From positions 7,569,501-7,633,500 of the forward strand of contig NC_089726.1 of assembly GCF_035083965.1 (NCBI RefSeq): a stretch of DNA of 64,000 nt, read 5' to 3'. The notes beneath the pieces were generated by a model that saw only the letters and a program-made list of their open reading frames with translations, searched no databases and was not told the DNA's origin. Positions 1 to 12,510 of the stretch are shown piece by piece. Positions within the stretch are counted from its first letter, which is position 1. The number at the start of each line of letters is the position of its first letter. Origin of the DNA: Branchiostoma lanceolatum (Eukaryota > Chordata > Leptocardii > Amphioxiformes > Branchiostomatidae). Both the position numbers and the translations under genes were made by a program.

Positions 1-76
1 GTGGTTAAAGGCTGGATTCAGGGGAAGGGGATCGGGAGTACGTTGGTCCGCTCCTGTTTTGGCTGTCGTCGGTTAG

Positions 77-3000
77 TCAGTAAACCTTCTGAAACCCCGG
101 GGATAGGATGAGGGGGGATAGCGGGAGACCCGTGAAGGAGTTGACGGGGACGCCGATCGCTACAGGCATGGAGCCAGACCCGGTGATGGCCGGGAACTGG
201 AAGTGGTTGGAGGTGGGGGTGAAGCGGGGACTGAGGGCGGCGGCGGGGGACAGGGTGCTCCAGAAGTGGAGAGGGATGACCGGGGTTCCGGTCTGGCCGT
301 TAGGGATGAGAGGGGAGGGGGAGGAGGTGACCATGATGGGCGTCTGGGCGCTGAAGTGTGTGGTGGTGAGGCTGTCGGCGGCGCCGGTGGGTCTAGTGGT
401 CAGGGTGGGACTCTTGATGGGAGAGTCGACGCTGATGATGTTGGGGATGGAGATGAAGTGCGGCCTGTGTCGGGACACCGCCGGGCGGTGGATCGTGGAT
501 CCGGCGGAGCTCTGCACCAGGTGGGCCGCCGAGGAAGTGCCGGGCATCTGGTGGTGGTGGAATTCGAAGGACTTGGTGGTGATGGGGTTGAAGGCGGCCG
601 TGGTGACGGCGATGTGCGGGCTGCTGCGCCTGAGCGTGTCTGGCGTCGCGGTGCGGAACTGCAGGCTGACGGGCACGGACTGGGTGACGCAGGGCTGGGA
701 GTGTGGCCGCGGGTGCGGGCGCTCGACCGACAGGTGCAGCTGAGGCACGCTCATGTGGGAAGTGTTCATCACCCCGTGGCCGCTCAGGTGGGGCACGGTC
801 TCTCTTACTCCCGCCATGGAGGAGTGGGGGTGCTGTGACGTCATGACTGACGCGTTCTGCGCGTGCGTGTTGGCGACGCTGCTGTACACCTGCATGGCCG
901 CCATGTTGTGTTGATGTTGTTGATGTTGGTGGGGCGACGCGCGGCCAACGTCCGGCGCGATCGGATGGAGGGATGGCTTGACGTCAGGTTTCAGGACGTC
1001 GGGGAGGTTGACAAACTTGTAGACGAACTTTTGCCCCATGACCTTCTTGATGATGTTCTTGTCGTAGTAATAACGCAGGGCCCGCGACAACTTATCGTAG
1101 TTCATGTTGGTCTTGTTCTTTCTCAAACCCCACAGTCGTGCCACCTGTAGCGTAAAAAAATATAACGATAAATATCTAATTATCTACGTTATACAAAGAA
1201 AACACACTCAAAAAGCCCCCTTTTAACATCTTTATCACCTACATGTACTCACATGTACATAATTTGCTACAAAAAGGCCAGTAATTAAGAAATGTGGCTC
1301 GCCGATGCTTTTACGTACGTCACGGCCTTATCATAATTACCGTCAGACTTCCACTTAACGCAATGACTACCAAAAATAGGACTATGAATACTTAACACCG
1401 ATCAAATTTGCTTGACCCTGTTACATATCCGGAGATCCAATAAACATATTGACTACCTGAGTGATTATACACTCGGACGGACATCCTGTGTGCGCACACG
1501 CCATACGCACCGGAACTACGCGCGTGTTTTATGTGCGGGCTTTAAATATAGCAGATCAGAAAGATTATCATGAAAACCACCGGGTGAAAGAACTGAGGGA
1601 CTTTTTTTTAGAACACACATCATCACATGGAAGTAGCTCTGGTCGCAAGACTCGCAACGTAAGATAATGAAGAACGTATGATGCACCATTTTTATGATAA
1701 GACGTGCACTGTGAGAATAGATTGCGGCTACCAGCCCTTTTTGTGAAACACATCTTTGTTACAATGTATCTTTCCACTCGAAAATTTTCTCAGAACTACT
1801 TTGAGATATTAAACGTATTCAGTGCTCTTTCAGTCCCTCTACAAGCCGGGCAAAACATCAGACCCATCTACAAGTAAACATCAGACCCAGTAAAGGGATT
1901 TATGAACTTTTGCCCCCTTCTCTCGAGTTTCCAGGTATTGTTTTTCAAAGCAGGATTTTCGGGATTTGTTGTCAAAACAAGAGCTACATCTTTTCGTTAA
2001 CATGTCTCATATCCTTCGCAGTTTTTTTTTTCATTCATCGTTGGATCTGTTGTTTACGGTTGTATACATTGTTGCCTTTTTTCTATTTCCTTTTATGCAT
2101 ATGTATGTATTGACTGATTGAAATGCAGTCTAAAAGTTAAAAAAAAAACATGTCTCACCTCTTCTGCACTGTTCAGCTTGAACTCGCCGTCGTTGGACGT
2201 CCAGGCGATAAGGTTAGCGTTCTTCGGGTCCAGCAACAACTCCAGGAGGAACTGCCACAACGTTAGATTGGGCTCCATTCCTAGAAAACAGGAAATGTAA
2301 CGTTTAAAACAAACGGTGATTTCTACCACGTGGAATACATTAAATTGTATGCAAAATTTGTTTGTTCTTTAACCCATCACTGTCTACCCTAGCCTCCTTA
2401 GCATAGCCTGGGTGTCATCTGGATTACTACCGGGACTCGAGTTCGCTACCCTGAAAATAAAATTTCAGGGTAGCGAGTGTAGGAGCCCCGGTAGTAATCG
2501 GATGACACCCAGGCTATCCTTAGCAGGCTCTACGGGTAATTTTCTTTTTGGGGCTCATAATGTCATGGCCAATTCTTCTCTTTTCCTAATCTTCAAGCAG
2601 GGGGAAGGACCTGTCTAATTCTCGGCAAATGCAATACTGGAAAAGATTGCAAACAGTGTTGCAGAAATTCCGAGAATGAGCAGTGTCCTTATATCTGCTT
2701 TGAGATGACTATTTTGCCAGACTATTGGGGACCAGCCAGCGTTCACGTTCAGCGAATTGCATAGACTGTAAGCTTCATTTCTTGGGATCAGCTAAGCCTT
2801 ATGATTATTTGCAGACTCTGTAACGACAGGACTTCCGCTTTTTCTCCGAAAAGGGTTTTCCTGGTGTCACGACCTTGTACTTGTCTATTCTAAATGACGT
2901 GCAATCTATGGCACAGGTCCAGCAGTCGTAAGACACGGTGGGAAAATGAATGGCTCATTGTCAGCAATCCTTGCCGTTTTTCAGTTGGCACTGCACCTGC

Positions 3001-4039
3001 CGCCACTGAGAGATGTCACGTAAAACCAATAAGATAAATAGCCTCCTTAGCAGGCTCTCTGGGACCTTTTTTGGGCTTATGATACACGTTTTGCTGATGA
3101 CTTCTTTTCGTACCGGTTCGTTTGTGCAGCCAGCCCGTAATCATCTACGAGCCTAATGACTGCGGGCTGGATGCACAAACGACCCAGTACGAAAAAAAAA
3201 GATTAAAAAAACATGTATCATAAGCCCAAAAAAAGGCACAGAGAGCCTGATAAGGAGGCTATAGGATCAAAACGTTCAGACAGCGACATAATCTACTGGC
3301 GCACACAGCAAACAGGTGGATTAAACTGTTAGTAACACTATAATCAAGACGGAAGAACTTAGGGACATCACCGTTTTTCCTTCGTGGAAACATAATCGTG
3401 TCGTAAAAGAAGATAAGAATCGTGTCAATATGTCTGCTATTGGTAGATTTTATTTTTCATTCCCTCCCTATTTATCCACGTGTTTGTCCTAAAGCCGTGG
3501 TTGTCGCATTTGTTGTCCTAAAGCCGCGCTTACTATATTTACCATACGAGTTATAAGTAGGGAATCCAGCGGTGGTTATGACCCCGTCTTCACACAGCTG
3601 GTACGACTTTACACAAGAATAGTTTATTTAAAGAATTCGGGCGGGGGTGGGTGGTTTCAGAAAAAAATCCTACCCCACCCCCTGGTAAATATTTCCGGGT
3701 ATCGTGTTTCTTTTTCATTTAAGTTTATATAGAGTATCATATACCGTCTGTCTTTCTTTCCTTGCCATTTTTCAAACGACCAAATAGGGCACTGTTGAAA
3801 GGAGGCACTTTACTCAGTCATTCTATTGAAATTTGGGGAGGGGGGCATTGGCTGTGGACTTGGTCCCCAAGCGTTAGTACCCCTCCCCTTATACTAGCTC
3901 AGTTACTGTCGTAAGGTATAACTTCAAACAAAGGGACATAAGACTCACCTTTTGGTCTGATAGTTACAGTCGAGTCGACCTCCGTCAGGCGTTCACTGGC
4001 GCAAAGTTTCTTGGCGGGTGGCTCGCACAAGTCTCCCAT
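77..4039 (-). CDS. ELK: ELK-type ETS transcription factor (ternary complex factor family)
   Basis: Nuclear DNA-binding activator that in its family responds to MAP kinase signalling. Coding exons on the minus strand are 4039-3949, 2280-2159 and 1144-77. All junctions are GT-AG and stay in frame, giving about 426 residues (human ELK1 has 428). The ETS domain spans roughly residues 35-115, with [10 protein letters not shown], then [20 protein letters not shown] and [14 protein letters not shown], split by an intron as in vertebrate ELKs. The C-terminus holds the family transactivation module: [10 protein letters not shown] near residue 362, the ERK-docking DEF motif FQFP near 386 and a terminal LSPGFQK. 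The N-terminal exon adds about 31 residues ([13 protein letters not shown]...) before the methionine that aligns with vertebrate ELK starts, so the true start could be either one. I see no clear SRF-binding B-box or D-box. The middle is rich in His, Gln, Ser and Pro. The TGA stop is at 77-79; the 3' UTR runs off the left edge. Confidence 0.93.
2404..2516. mobile_element. Foldback MITE, TAGCCTGGG type, with perfect 9-bp target duplication
   Basis: A near-palindrome: TAGCCTGGGTGTCATC at the left and its complement ending CACCCAGGCTA at the right, meeting around CCCTGAAA/TTTCAGGG in the centre. TCCTTAGCA occurs directly before (2395-2403) and directly after (2517-2525), a perfect 9-bp duplication. 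The duplicated target belongs to an end of another MITE family (AGCCTCCTTAGCAGGCTCT), so this is a nested insertion. Confidence 0.85.
3039..3261. mobile_element. MITE, AGCCTCCTTAGCAGGC family
   Basis: The left end TAGCCTCCTTAGCAGGCTCT mirrors the right end AGAGAGCCTGATAAGGAGGCTA. Inner arms also pair (GGGCTTATGATACACG with CATGTATCATAAGCCC, and GCAGCCAGCCCG with CGGGCTGGATGC). Flanks TAAGATAAA and TAGGATCAA agree at 7 of 9 positions, consistent with an aged 9-bp duplication. A second copy lies at 12511-12715. Confidence 0.8.
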
Positions 4040-4054
4040 GTCTCTTGAATCTGT

Positions 4055-6250
4055 AAGAACAACCCACGATCAATGTCTGGAAGTACTGAGGACAAACAAC
4101 ACACCCACTCTCACTACTGCTGGGAAGACACTAGACTAACTAAAGTGAAGCACGCCGCTAAAGAAAACTGACTTCAGAAAGAAGCGATTCGCGGAAGCTT
4201 TGTCCATTTAAGGGCATGGCTTCCGGTCGCCTGGTTACCGACATTGGCGCATTTTCTGGGACAAGGGCCGGAAGTTTACTTCCGGTCGGGTAACCACCGG
4301 AAATAGCTTCCTTGTCGAGCGTTATTGGCACTAATACGTGTCGCCGGTGTATGGCTTTAACACGGGGGATTTAACCAAGGATGATCCACGTGAAATATTT
4401 AACGTGTCGTCGACGTCAGTGACGTACGCGCGTGTGTATTACGTTCGCCCGGAGACTAGTGCGAAATGCGGCTGATCCAGGTAAAGAATAACCCGTGAAC
4501 GTCATCGTCGCTCGGCGTGGTCCGATAGTAAATTCCAGGTGAAAAATTTACAGGCTCGCAGCACCTACCTACGCTGCCGGCGGCACGAAAAGAAAACCCC
4601 CAACCTAACAAAAGTACAAACGCACGGTGCTTCCTCGTTGAATATAGCCTCTACCATACTCCATAGGTCGCTAGAAAAATAATAGAAATTGGCCAAACAG
4701 ACAGATAACATACCACAGGAGTTAGCTGGCCTGACAATACAGTTCGCGACCAAGGCATCATGTTATTTGTCTGGACAATTTCTGCTATTATTCCAGCGAC
4801 ATATGGAGCCTGGTAGGGGCTACGTTTGATACACAACGCTAAGGATCTAACAATACGAATCAGCCACGCCAGCTCCAAATTCTCGATCAGCGAGGGTCAA
4901 TTTCCATAAAATAATTACAATCGCACAAGTATATAATAAGTCATGCACCGAATATTATAGCAGCCGTACAAAAATACACGTCTCTACCTGAGTATTCCTC
5001 CTCGGTCTGACACATGCTGACACGGTTGTAAAGTTCCTACGTGCGCCACAAACCAAACAGATCCCAGTAGTAACGTAGATAAGGTGTGGGAACGTAGTAC
5101 GGGCTTAACAGGTGGGCTGTACGTGTGCTACAAGGCACGTCCTGTCGCCGCGGCTGCTCTCTGATACTGCTACCCCTGCCTGTGCGTAATGCTATCTACC
5201 GGTGCACGCGGGATTGTGTTGGTATTGTCTTCCGGAGCCCTTTCTCTCCGCCCTAATGCTGTCATGTTGCTAAATCTGCGCGCTCACGTCAGAGCCCAGA
5301 GCCGCGCGGCGTGGGATGGGCCTGCTGACGTCATCGGTGACGCACTTGTCGTCGGGTCGTGACTAAACATTATCAGGACGATACCATTTCTCAAAGTGGG
5401 GATGGCGAAAACTCGTCTCAGTTTTTAATATCGGTAACCTCGCAGTTTCTAGTTTTTGGATCGATTGGTATCAACAAAATTATCACACCGGATTGTTTCT
5501 ACACCAAATTTGTGAAGTAAAATTGTGAATATACGACCTTCGCGAAGCCTGCTAGCACTTCCGTTCGGGTCTGAAGTGCGCCCTCCCCCCCCCCCCCCCA
5601 AACCGCCGGAATGTAAACAGCTGCTGCCGTCAGCACCTATCATTGTAGCAGGCGATTTCCGCCAGGGCTAGCGACCGGCTTATGACAACGTGCGAAATTG
5701 TTTCGAACACATGCATTTTCTCCATAAGTACAGTACGTAAATGCTGCGATCTACAAAGCCGAGTTAAACCCTATAGCTACGTTTAAACACACAAAGGGAT
5801 TATCTAAAAATAACTAGCTTATCGTACATGTCAACAGAAAACGTAGTAATATTGAGAAGCTATAAATGTGTAGTAAATAACACACCACGTGATATATAGT
5901 GCACACCCACGATACACACCTTGTTAGGCACCATATATGGAAATACCAGTCCATGATATATAGATATCGATGACAATATACAAATGTATGTACATGTACA
6001 AACATAATGGGACCGTGTATTATATTTCCAGCTTGCACTAGCTGTAACATAAACGTGCTAGATTCTACCATGACAAAATCAATAGCCTAAACATTACAAT
6101 TCTCTGTGTGTTGTATGTATTTTTTTCGCAGAAAACGTATGCTAGAAAAGAATTGAAATAAAAATCGTAATGTGACTACAAGCAAAAGAACACCTGCTCA
6201 CCTTGCATTCTCGTAGACTGCCAAGTTCACTGCCGTTCGGTGTTTAAATC
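4055..6250 (-). promoter_or_regulatory. Probable 5' flank and non-coding 5' exons of ELK
   Basis: No coding exon is recognised between the first ELK coding exon and about 6.25 kb. On the minus strand there are donor-like sites after short stretches, GGAATACTCAG|GTAGAG near 4988 and GAATGCAAG|GTGAGCAGG near 6200, that could end non-coding first exons. The block 4150-5350 is richer in CpG than its surroundings. A poly-C run sits at 5585-5599. Assignment is tentative; no TSS can be fixed from the sequence. Confidence 0.3.
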
Positions 6251-7021
6251 CAACGTTTAGATCTCCCGCGTGTATCGGTGATGCTCACACCCCCGCCCGG
6301 ACTCGCCTCTCGTCGTCGTTAACTCTTTCCTTAGCGGGACTAAAGAGAGAGATACACAGTCAACCCACGGCATCCTTATTTGGTAGCAAACAGACGGTGT
6401 TTTTCTATGGAAACGTCCCCCGGGAGCCAAATGGTAATCTAGTTTTTGCCCCATATTTTGAACTTTCATGTTGTATGTTATATAACTCACATAGCTGGCC
6501 CTTGCGTAACGGTAAGGTTTTCCCGTGCGTAGCTCAAAGCCTATATGACGTCGTACGTTTACGCATCTTCGCGCGCCGGTCTTATTATATAGCAGCACAC
6601 GAGAGTGTAATAGCATTAGAGACTTTCATCTATAATTCAATGAACTAGGCACAACTAAGGCAGATAAGTGAGTTAGGTTTATCAATGTACATGTACATGT
6701 ATACATTGGTAACATATTTTGTGAAAACGGCAATGATTAAAGGCATAATATACAATAATGATGATAGACATGTTTGTTTCAGGATGTTTGCTTTTCTGCT
6801 CAGTCGATTATCTTCTCATCTAGGACCAGGTGAGAAAAAAAGTCATCTTGCCGTCACGTGTTTTTCTCCGAAACGTAATGTTACGTCCGGTGCCCTTCCC
6901 ATGCACATGGTACTTAGTACACCGGTGCTCATCAATGCGCACTGAGAAAGAACAATATGAAAGAGCTCTGTTGATGAAAACATCCGATGGGACCTGTCCG
7001 TCAAACCAAGTAGGCTCTATC

Positions 7022-7145
7022 TACTCTCCAAGCAGAGGTTCGACTTGGCGACATAAAGAAAACGGGACAAACTATAGAAAGCCCGACAAAAACGCATAAC
7101 AAGACGTCAAAAACAAGCCGGAGCCGAACCTCTGCTTGACGAGTA
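7022..7145. mobile_element. Foldback MITE, TACTCTCCAAGCAGAGG family
   Basis: The left end TACTCTCCAAGCAGAGGTTC pairs with the right end GAACCTCTGCTTGACGAGTA. GCTCTATC flanks both sides (7014-7021 and 7146-7153), an 8-bp direct repeat. The right arm is full length (GACAAAAACGCATAACAAGACG...), the left arm is truncated. The internal motif is shared with copies at 21719 and 30111. Confidence 0.8.
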
Positions 7146-7415
7146 GCTCTATCCAAGTGAAATCAAGGCAGGCATACTGATATGCGCATCTACCTAGAGC
7201 ACTTGGTCAAACGTTCAAACAAATGAAAGATGTAAATTGTTTTTCGGGAATCGAATACGGAAGGTGTGTTGACCTACAGCGTTCAGGGCTACATCTTCAA
7301 AGGCTGTGCATAGGTAGTCGCAACTTGACTTGGGGTGGAAGCACTGTGGGGACAAATGGGGGAGGAAGACTGCAATATTTTCTGACAGCCAGTTTTCTCT
7401 GACACCTCAAGAAGC

Positions 7416-7630
7416 TAGCCTCCACCAGGCCTTCCGAAGCTAGCCTCCAACGGGGGTATTGACCGTAGAATTCGGCAAAAAAGGGAATACTTGGCAAGTA
7501 CAGTCAGTCCGCGGCAAGGCTAATAATTCTCCCTCTGAATAACTGCGCCTGCAAATAAAACCCTATGGCGGCCAAACTGCATGGCAATTATTCCCCTCTA
7601 AAGCCGGCGAAGTTGGTCTGGTAGAGACTA
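7416..7630. mobile_element. MITE, TAGCCTCCACCAGGC family
   Basis: Starts TAGCCTCCACCAGGCCTTCC and ends GTCTGGTAGAGACTA, imperfect complements. Shares the internal GTAGAATTCGGCAAAAAAGG and the terminal CCGGCGAAGTTGGTCTGG with copies at 17966, 23645, 29467 and 40331. Flanks TCAAGAAGC and CCAAGAAGC agree at 8 of 9 bases. Confidence 0.8.
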
Positions 7631-7801
7631 CCAAGAAGCATGGCTGTCGATTTTGCACCCAACGATCTGCTTGGAGATGGAGTAGCCATTACTTTTCAAA
7701 GAGTAAATAAACAGTCCCTGCACATAAACTTGACCCGTACCCAATGAACCGTCCCGGTCTGTTGCAAGGTCACGCTGAAAGCGAACACCTCCTGTTTATA
7801 A

Positions 7802-7983
7802 AAATCTCCAAGCAGATGTAGAATCCGGTTCAGCGTTTGTTTTTGAGGCATTTGGTACGCGTCTTTTTTGGCACAGTGCACCCTTTTTACTATGCAGAAT
7901 GCGAAGAGATAAAAACGCGTACAAAAACGCCGCTAAAACACACGTAAAACACTGAGCCGTAGCCCACATTTGCTTGGAGATTA
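7802..7983. mobile_element. Foldback MITE, ATCTCCAAGCAGA family
   Basis: The left end ATCTCCAAGCAGATGT pairs with ACATTTGCTTGGAGAT at the right. An inner pair CGGTTCAGCGTTT / AAACACTGAGCCG supports the fold. No target duplication is visible. Confidence 0.65.
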
Positions 7984-8360
7984 AGAAGGAATGCAACTCT
8001 TAGTAATATATACTGGTTCCTTATTTCAGAAGTAAACCGAGCAAGCTGGAAGGGAGCTTAAGAAAGCACCTGTCCCTGGTGCAATTATTCAAAACTGGAT
8101 CGTGACTCGAAACATTCATGGCAAGAACGTGCAAGCCGAGTAGAAATAGTGTACAACTAATACGCGACGATAGATAAACCTCTGGTGGCGTGTTATTGTG
8201 ATATCTGCTAGTCCTACATACTAGTTCCTAGACACTACTTCCTGTGGGCCGCAAATTTGTCTACGTGGCCATCAAGGACGCGAAGGCCTTCAATGGAAAA
8301 CAGAAATGTTTCCAGCCCACGCGCGACGCAGTCTCATGAGAATAATACCTTGTTTACACG

Positions 8361-8567
8361 TGCTCTCCAAGCAGAGGTTGGTGGAGAAGATTATGAGATT
8401 GTGTCCTTTTTATCGTATGCCCCGTTTTCTATCGGCACTCTACACCAACCTCTGCCATGTCTGCTTCAGGGCGGAGGCTCAAAGGACAAGGGTGGAGAGT
8501 GACGACAGAAAACGGGGTATATGATTAAAAAAAAAAACCTTCTCGAGCAACCCCTGCTTGGAGAGTA
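8361..8567. mobile_element. Foldback MITE, CTCTCCAAGCAGAGG family
   Basis: The left end TGCTCTCCAAGCAGAGGTTG faces CAACCCCTGCTTGGAGAGTA at the right. Flanks GTTTACACG (8352-8360) and GTTTTGACG (8568-8576) match at 7 of 9 bases. The interior repeats parts of both arms (CCCCGTTTTC / GAAAACGGGG). Confidence 0.75.
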
Positions 8568-9854
8568 GTTTTGACGTGCTGAATCAGTGAATGACTAGTT
8601 GAAAAGCGCTGTAAAAACAATATACGTACACTCAGCGCACGCACAGAAGCGACAGATCTAAAACTTGATACAGAGAATTAAATGACAGACCTGTGCACCG
8701 AACCTTGCACCACAGAATTCACGTGCGCAAACACAGGTGGAGCTAAAATTGCAACAAGTCCTCTTCCCGTTCCGCTTCCAGTTCTCTAAATTCTAGACCA
8801 CTGAACACTGTTTACCAGTTACGTTTCAACCCACGCACCTTCGCACCAACCCACTCTCTGCCTACCTGTATCTGGACGGTTTCAGTCTGTCTGTCAGGCG
8901 AATCTAGTAACGGCTTTCTCAATTATAGCCCACTGACGGACTGTTTAGTGGTTCGCGCCGACACCACCGCGGCGACAGACCACACCGGATATCCGGTTCG
9001 ACTCCGGTTTAGACCCAAAACAGTTCCTGCGTCGGGGTCTGGGCCGGGGGCTGTGGGTAGATAGACTACACAGGGTAGTCTGGGTCGGCAAGCTCGTGGC
9101 CTTGCTCAAGCTACCTGGCGTCTAGACACAGTCTCAGTTTTGGCCCACGTAAATGTTCTAGTATGACGTCTAGGGAATGTCTTAAGGCATATAGATCTAC
9201 ACGTAGGAAACATATAGTAAGGACGTCAAATATAAGAATGTCATTCATACATGCAATACATGCGCGCTGAGTAAAGCAGTGCTATTATATCGCTGCTCAA
9301 TTAGTCTGAGAGAGTGTGCCACCACCATTATAGCCTTTGCGTATATATCACGAACCTGGACAAAATACTTGGAAACAAACCTCAGAGCGTCCGGGGCATG
9401 ACAATTGGCTTTTATAGTCCTTCACTGATTGTGAACTGAGGAAAATATGATTCTATTCGTCGCGTAGACAAAGATGTGAGAGACCGCTGCGACTCGAAGG
9501 TACTGAGAGCGCAATGGCCTTGATCTGTTATAAAATAAGCAAAAAGGAAAAGGCTACCCTCTTGTCTCGCCGTACAAACAATTCTTCGGCGGGACAGGAT
9601 ATCCGGGTCGGGCTGCAGAGGCAGACCACGGCTGACCTACAAGTGATACCGCCATGTGTGTGTTCGTCTCTGACTAACTAATGCTACCGAGCCAGACCAT
9701 AACAAAAACCCCTTTACAACACGAACGAGCCACCCCGGGGAACGACGGATACACACCTGCTTTTGGACACCAACCGCCGACAACCTGTGCGTTCTCGTTC
9801 CCTGCTTTAGAGACCACGCAGCGACCACCGTGACACCTGTACCGTTAGCTAGCT

Positions 9855-9882
9855 CCCGGACGGACGGACGGACGGACGGAGT
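9855..9882. repeat. (CGGA)n short tandem repeat
   Basis: About six tandem copies of a GGAC/CGGA tetramer inside a GC-rich stretch. No gene context. Confidence 0.8.
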
Positions 9883-10804
9883 GTTTGAACAGGCGGCGCT
9901 CACAAGTAGCTCACGCAAAACCAGACACACACGACACGATCCCGGAAATAACAACTTCCGTCTGTGACGTCAGTCAGTTCGCCGGGCCGACGGTAGACCT
10001 CGGCCAGCTTACCTTACATCGAGGCTGTGACGTGCCTCGCTAGTACGACTGTATTATCTTCACATAGCCGTAGCCTAAACTTTATACTTGACCGTCTTTA
10101 TGTTCATTGTCTATTCACGTTAACTGAGTAAGCTTAGAAGCCGCCAAGACATCACCGATAACACCTTAGTCCAAGGAGGTTAAATACCTCCATGCTTAAC
10201 CCGTGCTTTACATCGCCACAAAAATAGCTTCATTTCATCCCATACATAGACTAAATATATCTTTCATTAAGAGTTCAACATGTTACGTCATTAAGAAAAT
10301 AGATTGATTACGTCTACAAGGCTTTTGGTAGTTAACCTAACTTATCAAAGCTTTTATAGAATAGACCCTGCGCTGGATGTTTGAGCCATGAGACAATGGA
10401 GAAAGCGGTCGGCTCTTACCGTGTTGACGCACGCCTAAACAAAGATCCTAAGACCCAGTAAATCCAGTTGGCAGACAGTCGGTCCGAACACACGTCACGT
10501 ACAAGTCCAGGTGTAGGCGATGACGTTCGCTCTTGTACTATACGTAAAGTAGTACTCCAAAGAGACGTCTGGTCGTCGCGAGGACAAGTCTAGTATTGGA
10601 GAACGCACCAGCGGTGGAGACAGTCAAGGAGGGTGTCGTAAGGTCCACAGGAAGTGGCGGTCTGAGGTGCTTCAGCAATGCTAAACATGCGCAAACCACA
10701 GGAAGCCGGGAAACACCCTCATTAAATAGTTGACGTAGATGGGCAGTGAGGTCACGGTGCGGGTAAGAGAGCCGCTCCATTGGTCGGATGCTGTGGACCG
10801 TATC

Positions 10805-10997
10805 TACTCTCCAAGCAGAGCTAGGGTTTCGGCTGGTTTTTAACGTGTTTTTAGGCGTTTTTGTCATGCCTTCTACTTTGTCATCGTTTTTGTTGTGTCG
10901 CAAACCCAAGCTCTGCGATGACAAAGTAGAAGGCATGACAAAAACGCCTAAAAACACGTTAAAAACCAGCCGAAACCCTAGCTCTGCTTGGAGAGTA
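10805..10997. mobile_element. Foldback MITE with ~80-bp perfect arms and 9-bp target duplication
   Basis: The left arm runs from TACTCTCCAAGCAGAGCTAG to about CTTTGTCATCG. The right arm, after a loop of some 28 bases, is its reverse complement over about 80 bases, ending CTCTGCTTGGAGAGTA. GACCGTATC occurs immediately before (10796-10804) and immediately after (10998-11006). The near-identity of the arms implies a young insertion or a process keeping the arms identical. Confidence 0.9.
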
Positions 10998-11938
10998 GAC
11001 CGTATCGTGTGTTTGCATTGTTGGTGTGTTACTTCATAGCTAGGCGGCGCACCTTGAGTCCAAGGGACGGTGCTTTGTGTGCGTTTGAGGATGAGAAACT
11101 TGTCCTGAAAACAGGCATTTTAAACGAGGAAAAAATGAAACGTTCCTTCTACAATACCCTGGCCATGGAATAGTGTCCTCTTTCTTATATTCAATGCTAT
11201 TTCTTAGCAAAGATCTGTTCATTTTTCAGATGGATAATGGACAGCCCCCTCAAAACTTTACAGATTTTTCTAACGTTGCACAGTAACACATACAAGATGT
11301 TTGTATTCTTGAGCAACAGAGCGTTTGTGAGAAATGTTTTTGTTGTTTTTCCAGCCAAACTTATCGAGCGGTTTGATTGTTTGGGTGAAACCTATATTTG
11401 CACTGTACCGACCACTTGTGTCACAGGAAGTTGTAAAAGCATTTCGTGGTAGAGCATTTCTTAGAAGAACGTTTGCCACTTGTTTTGGGGGGAGGGGAGG
11501 AGGGTCAATTCTGCTGCGAATGCTGTTTCTTTAATGAAAGATGTGGGTGTTGTCAAGTTTTGAATGTTTTACTCCCAATTCCCAAATTTAATAGTCAATG
11601 ATATCAACGATTGCGCAAGTTGTTTCACACAAAGGGCCTGTCGGTCTGAGTGTACCGTACTAAAAATGGCACTCCCAGAAATAAAACATGCTGTCAGTGT
11701 GCCAGAGCGACTGAACGAGCGACCATGTGTGTACTCTCTCACGAGATGTAGAGTACGATTACATTGATGATGAGAACTCTAATGCACAACAGTTGTATAA
11801 GATACAAAGTATATTTGGCAACTTGTATTATTTGACAAGTTTAGGACAATAAACTACTCTGCAATAGATTCTTTAATGAGACTAGTAGATCTATGTGATA
11901 AGACTATATATGCTGGAAATTTCTAACACTGTTTAGAT

Positions 11939-12052
11939 TAGCCTGGGTTCCAGCCTTTGTAGCTTTACTCCGCTCTGTCGGTCGCTCAGTAGCCAAATTG
12001 ACTATGAGCATGGGGGCAACCAAGAAAGCTAAAAAGGCTGGTGCCCAGGCTA
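11939..12052. mobile_element. MITE, TAGCCTGGG type
   Basis: The ends TAGCCTGGGTTCCAGCC and GGCTGGTGCCCAGGCTA are imperfect complements, as are the inner TGTAGCTTT and AAAGCTAAAA. Flanks TGTTTAGAT and GGTTTAGAT match at 8 of 9. Related by its ends to the element at 2404. Confidence 0.75.
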
Positions 12053-12510
12053 GGTTTAGATATTAGTTTTATACCACTGGCAGATAACATTTAACATCTA
12101 TAGTCATTGAATTTTGTTCAGATGGTAACCGTTACTTCTCACTAATTGGTCGCTACTGAATAATAAATTTTCTTCAACCCAAGTTTCTTCCAACACCCCA
12201 GTAACGTAGTACATGTATGATGGAGTGGACAACCATGACGTTTTGTCACCGATCGGTCACTGCACTGTCAGAAAACCCGGCCGGTCAGAAACCTTGACCA
12301 AGATTTTCCTCACTATATTTTCAAACATTTGCATGGGGGTGACATTTCATATTGCTCCTGTAACCCAGTCTCCAGAAAGAACCCACCGAAAAACGTCAAC
12401 ACCCAGGCTGAATTACTGTGGCCTGCTTGTCGGGACGAAAGCCACCGGAAATGAGGATAATGATGAGGAACTCAATAGTCCTTAAAATAGCACGCTGGGC
12501 AGGTCTGTAT

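Larger units (their letters stand above)
2281..3948 (-). other. ELK intron between coding exons 1 and 2, with two MITEs
   Basis: The intron is bounded by a GTGAGT donor (minus strand, at 3948) and an AG acceptor at 2281-2282. It contains two inverted-repeat elements (2404-2516 and 3039-3261). The rest is unremarkable AT-rich sequence. The other coding intron (1145-2158) holds nothing I recognise. Confidence 0.8.

Noticed and set aside
108-838. Two 211-codon plus-strand ORFs
   Set aside because: They are antisense to the last ELK exon, in a GC-rich segment; the minus frame encodes a recognised conserved domain.
10538-11039. ORFs of 139 and 83 codons with the same peptide segment (KTPKNTLKTSRNPSSAWRVD)
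   Set aside because: The shared peptide comes from the two complementary arms of the foldback MITE at 10805.
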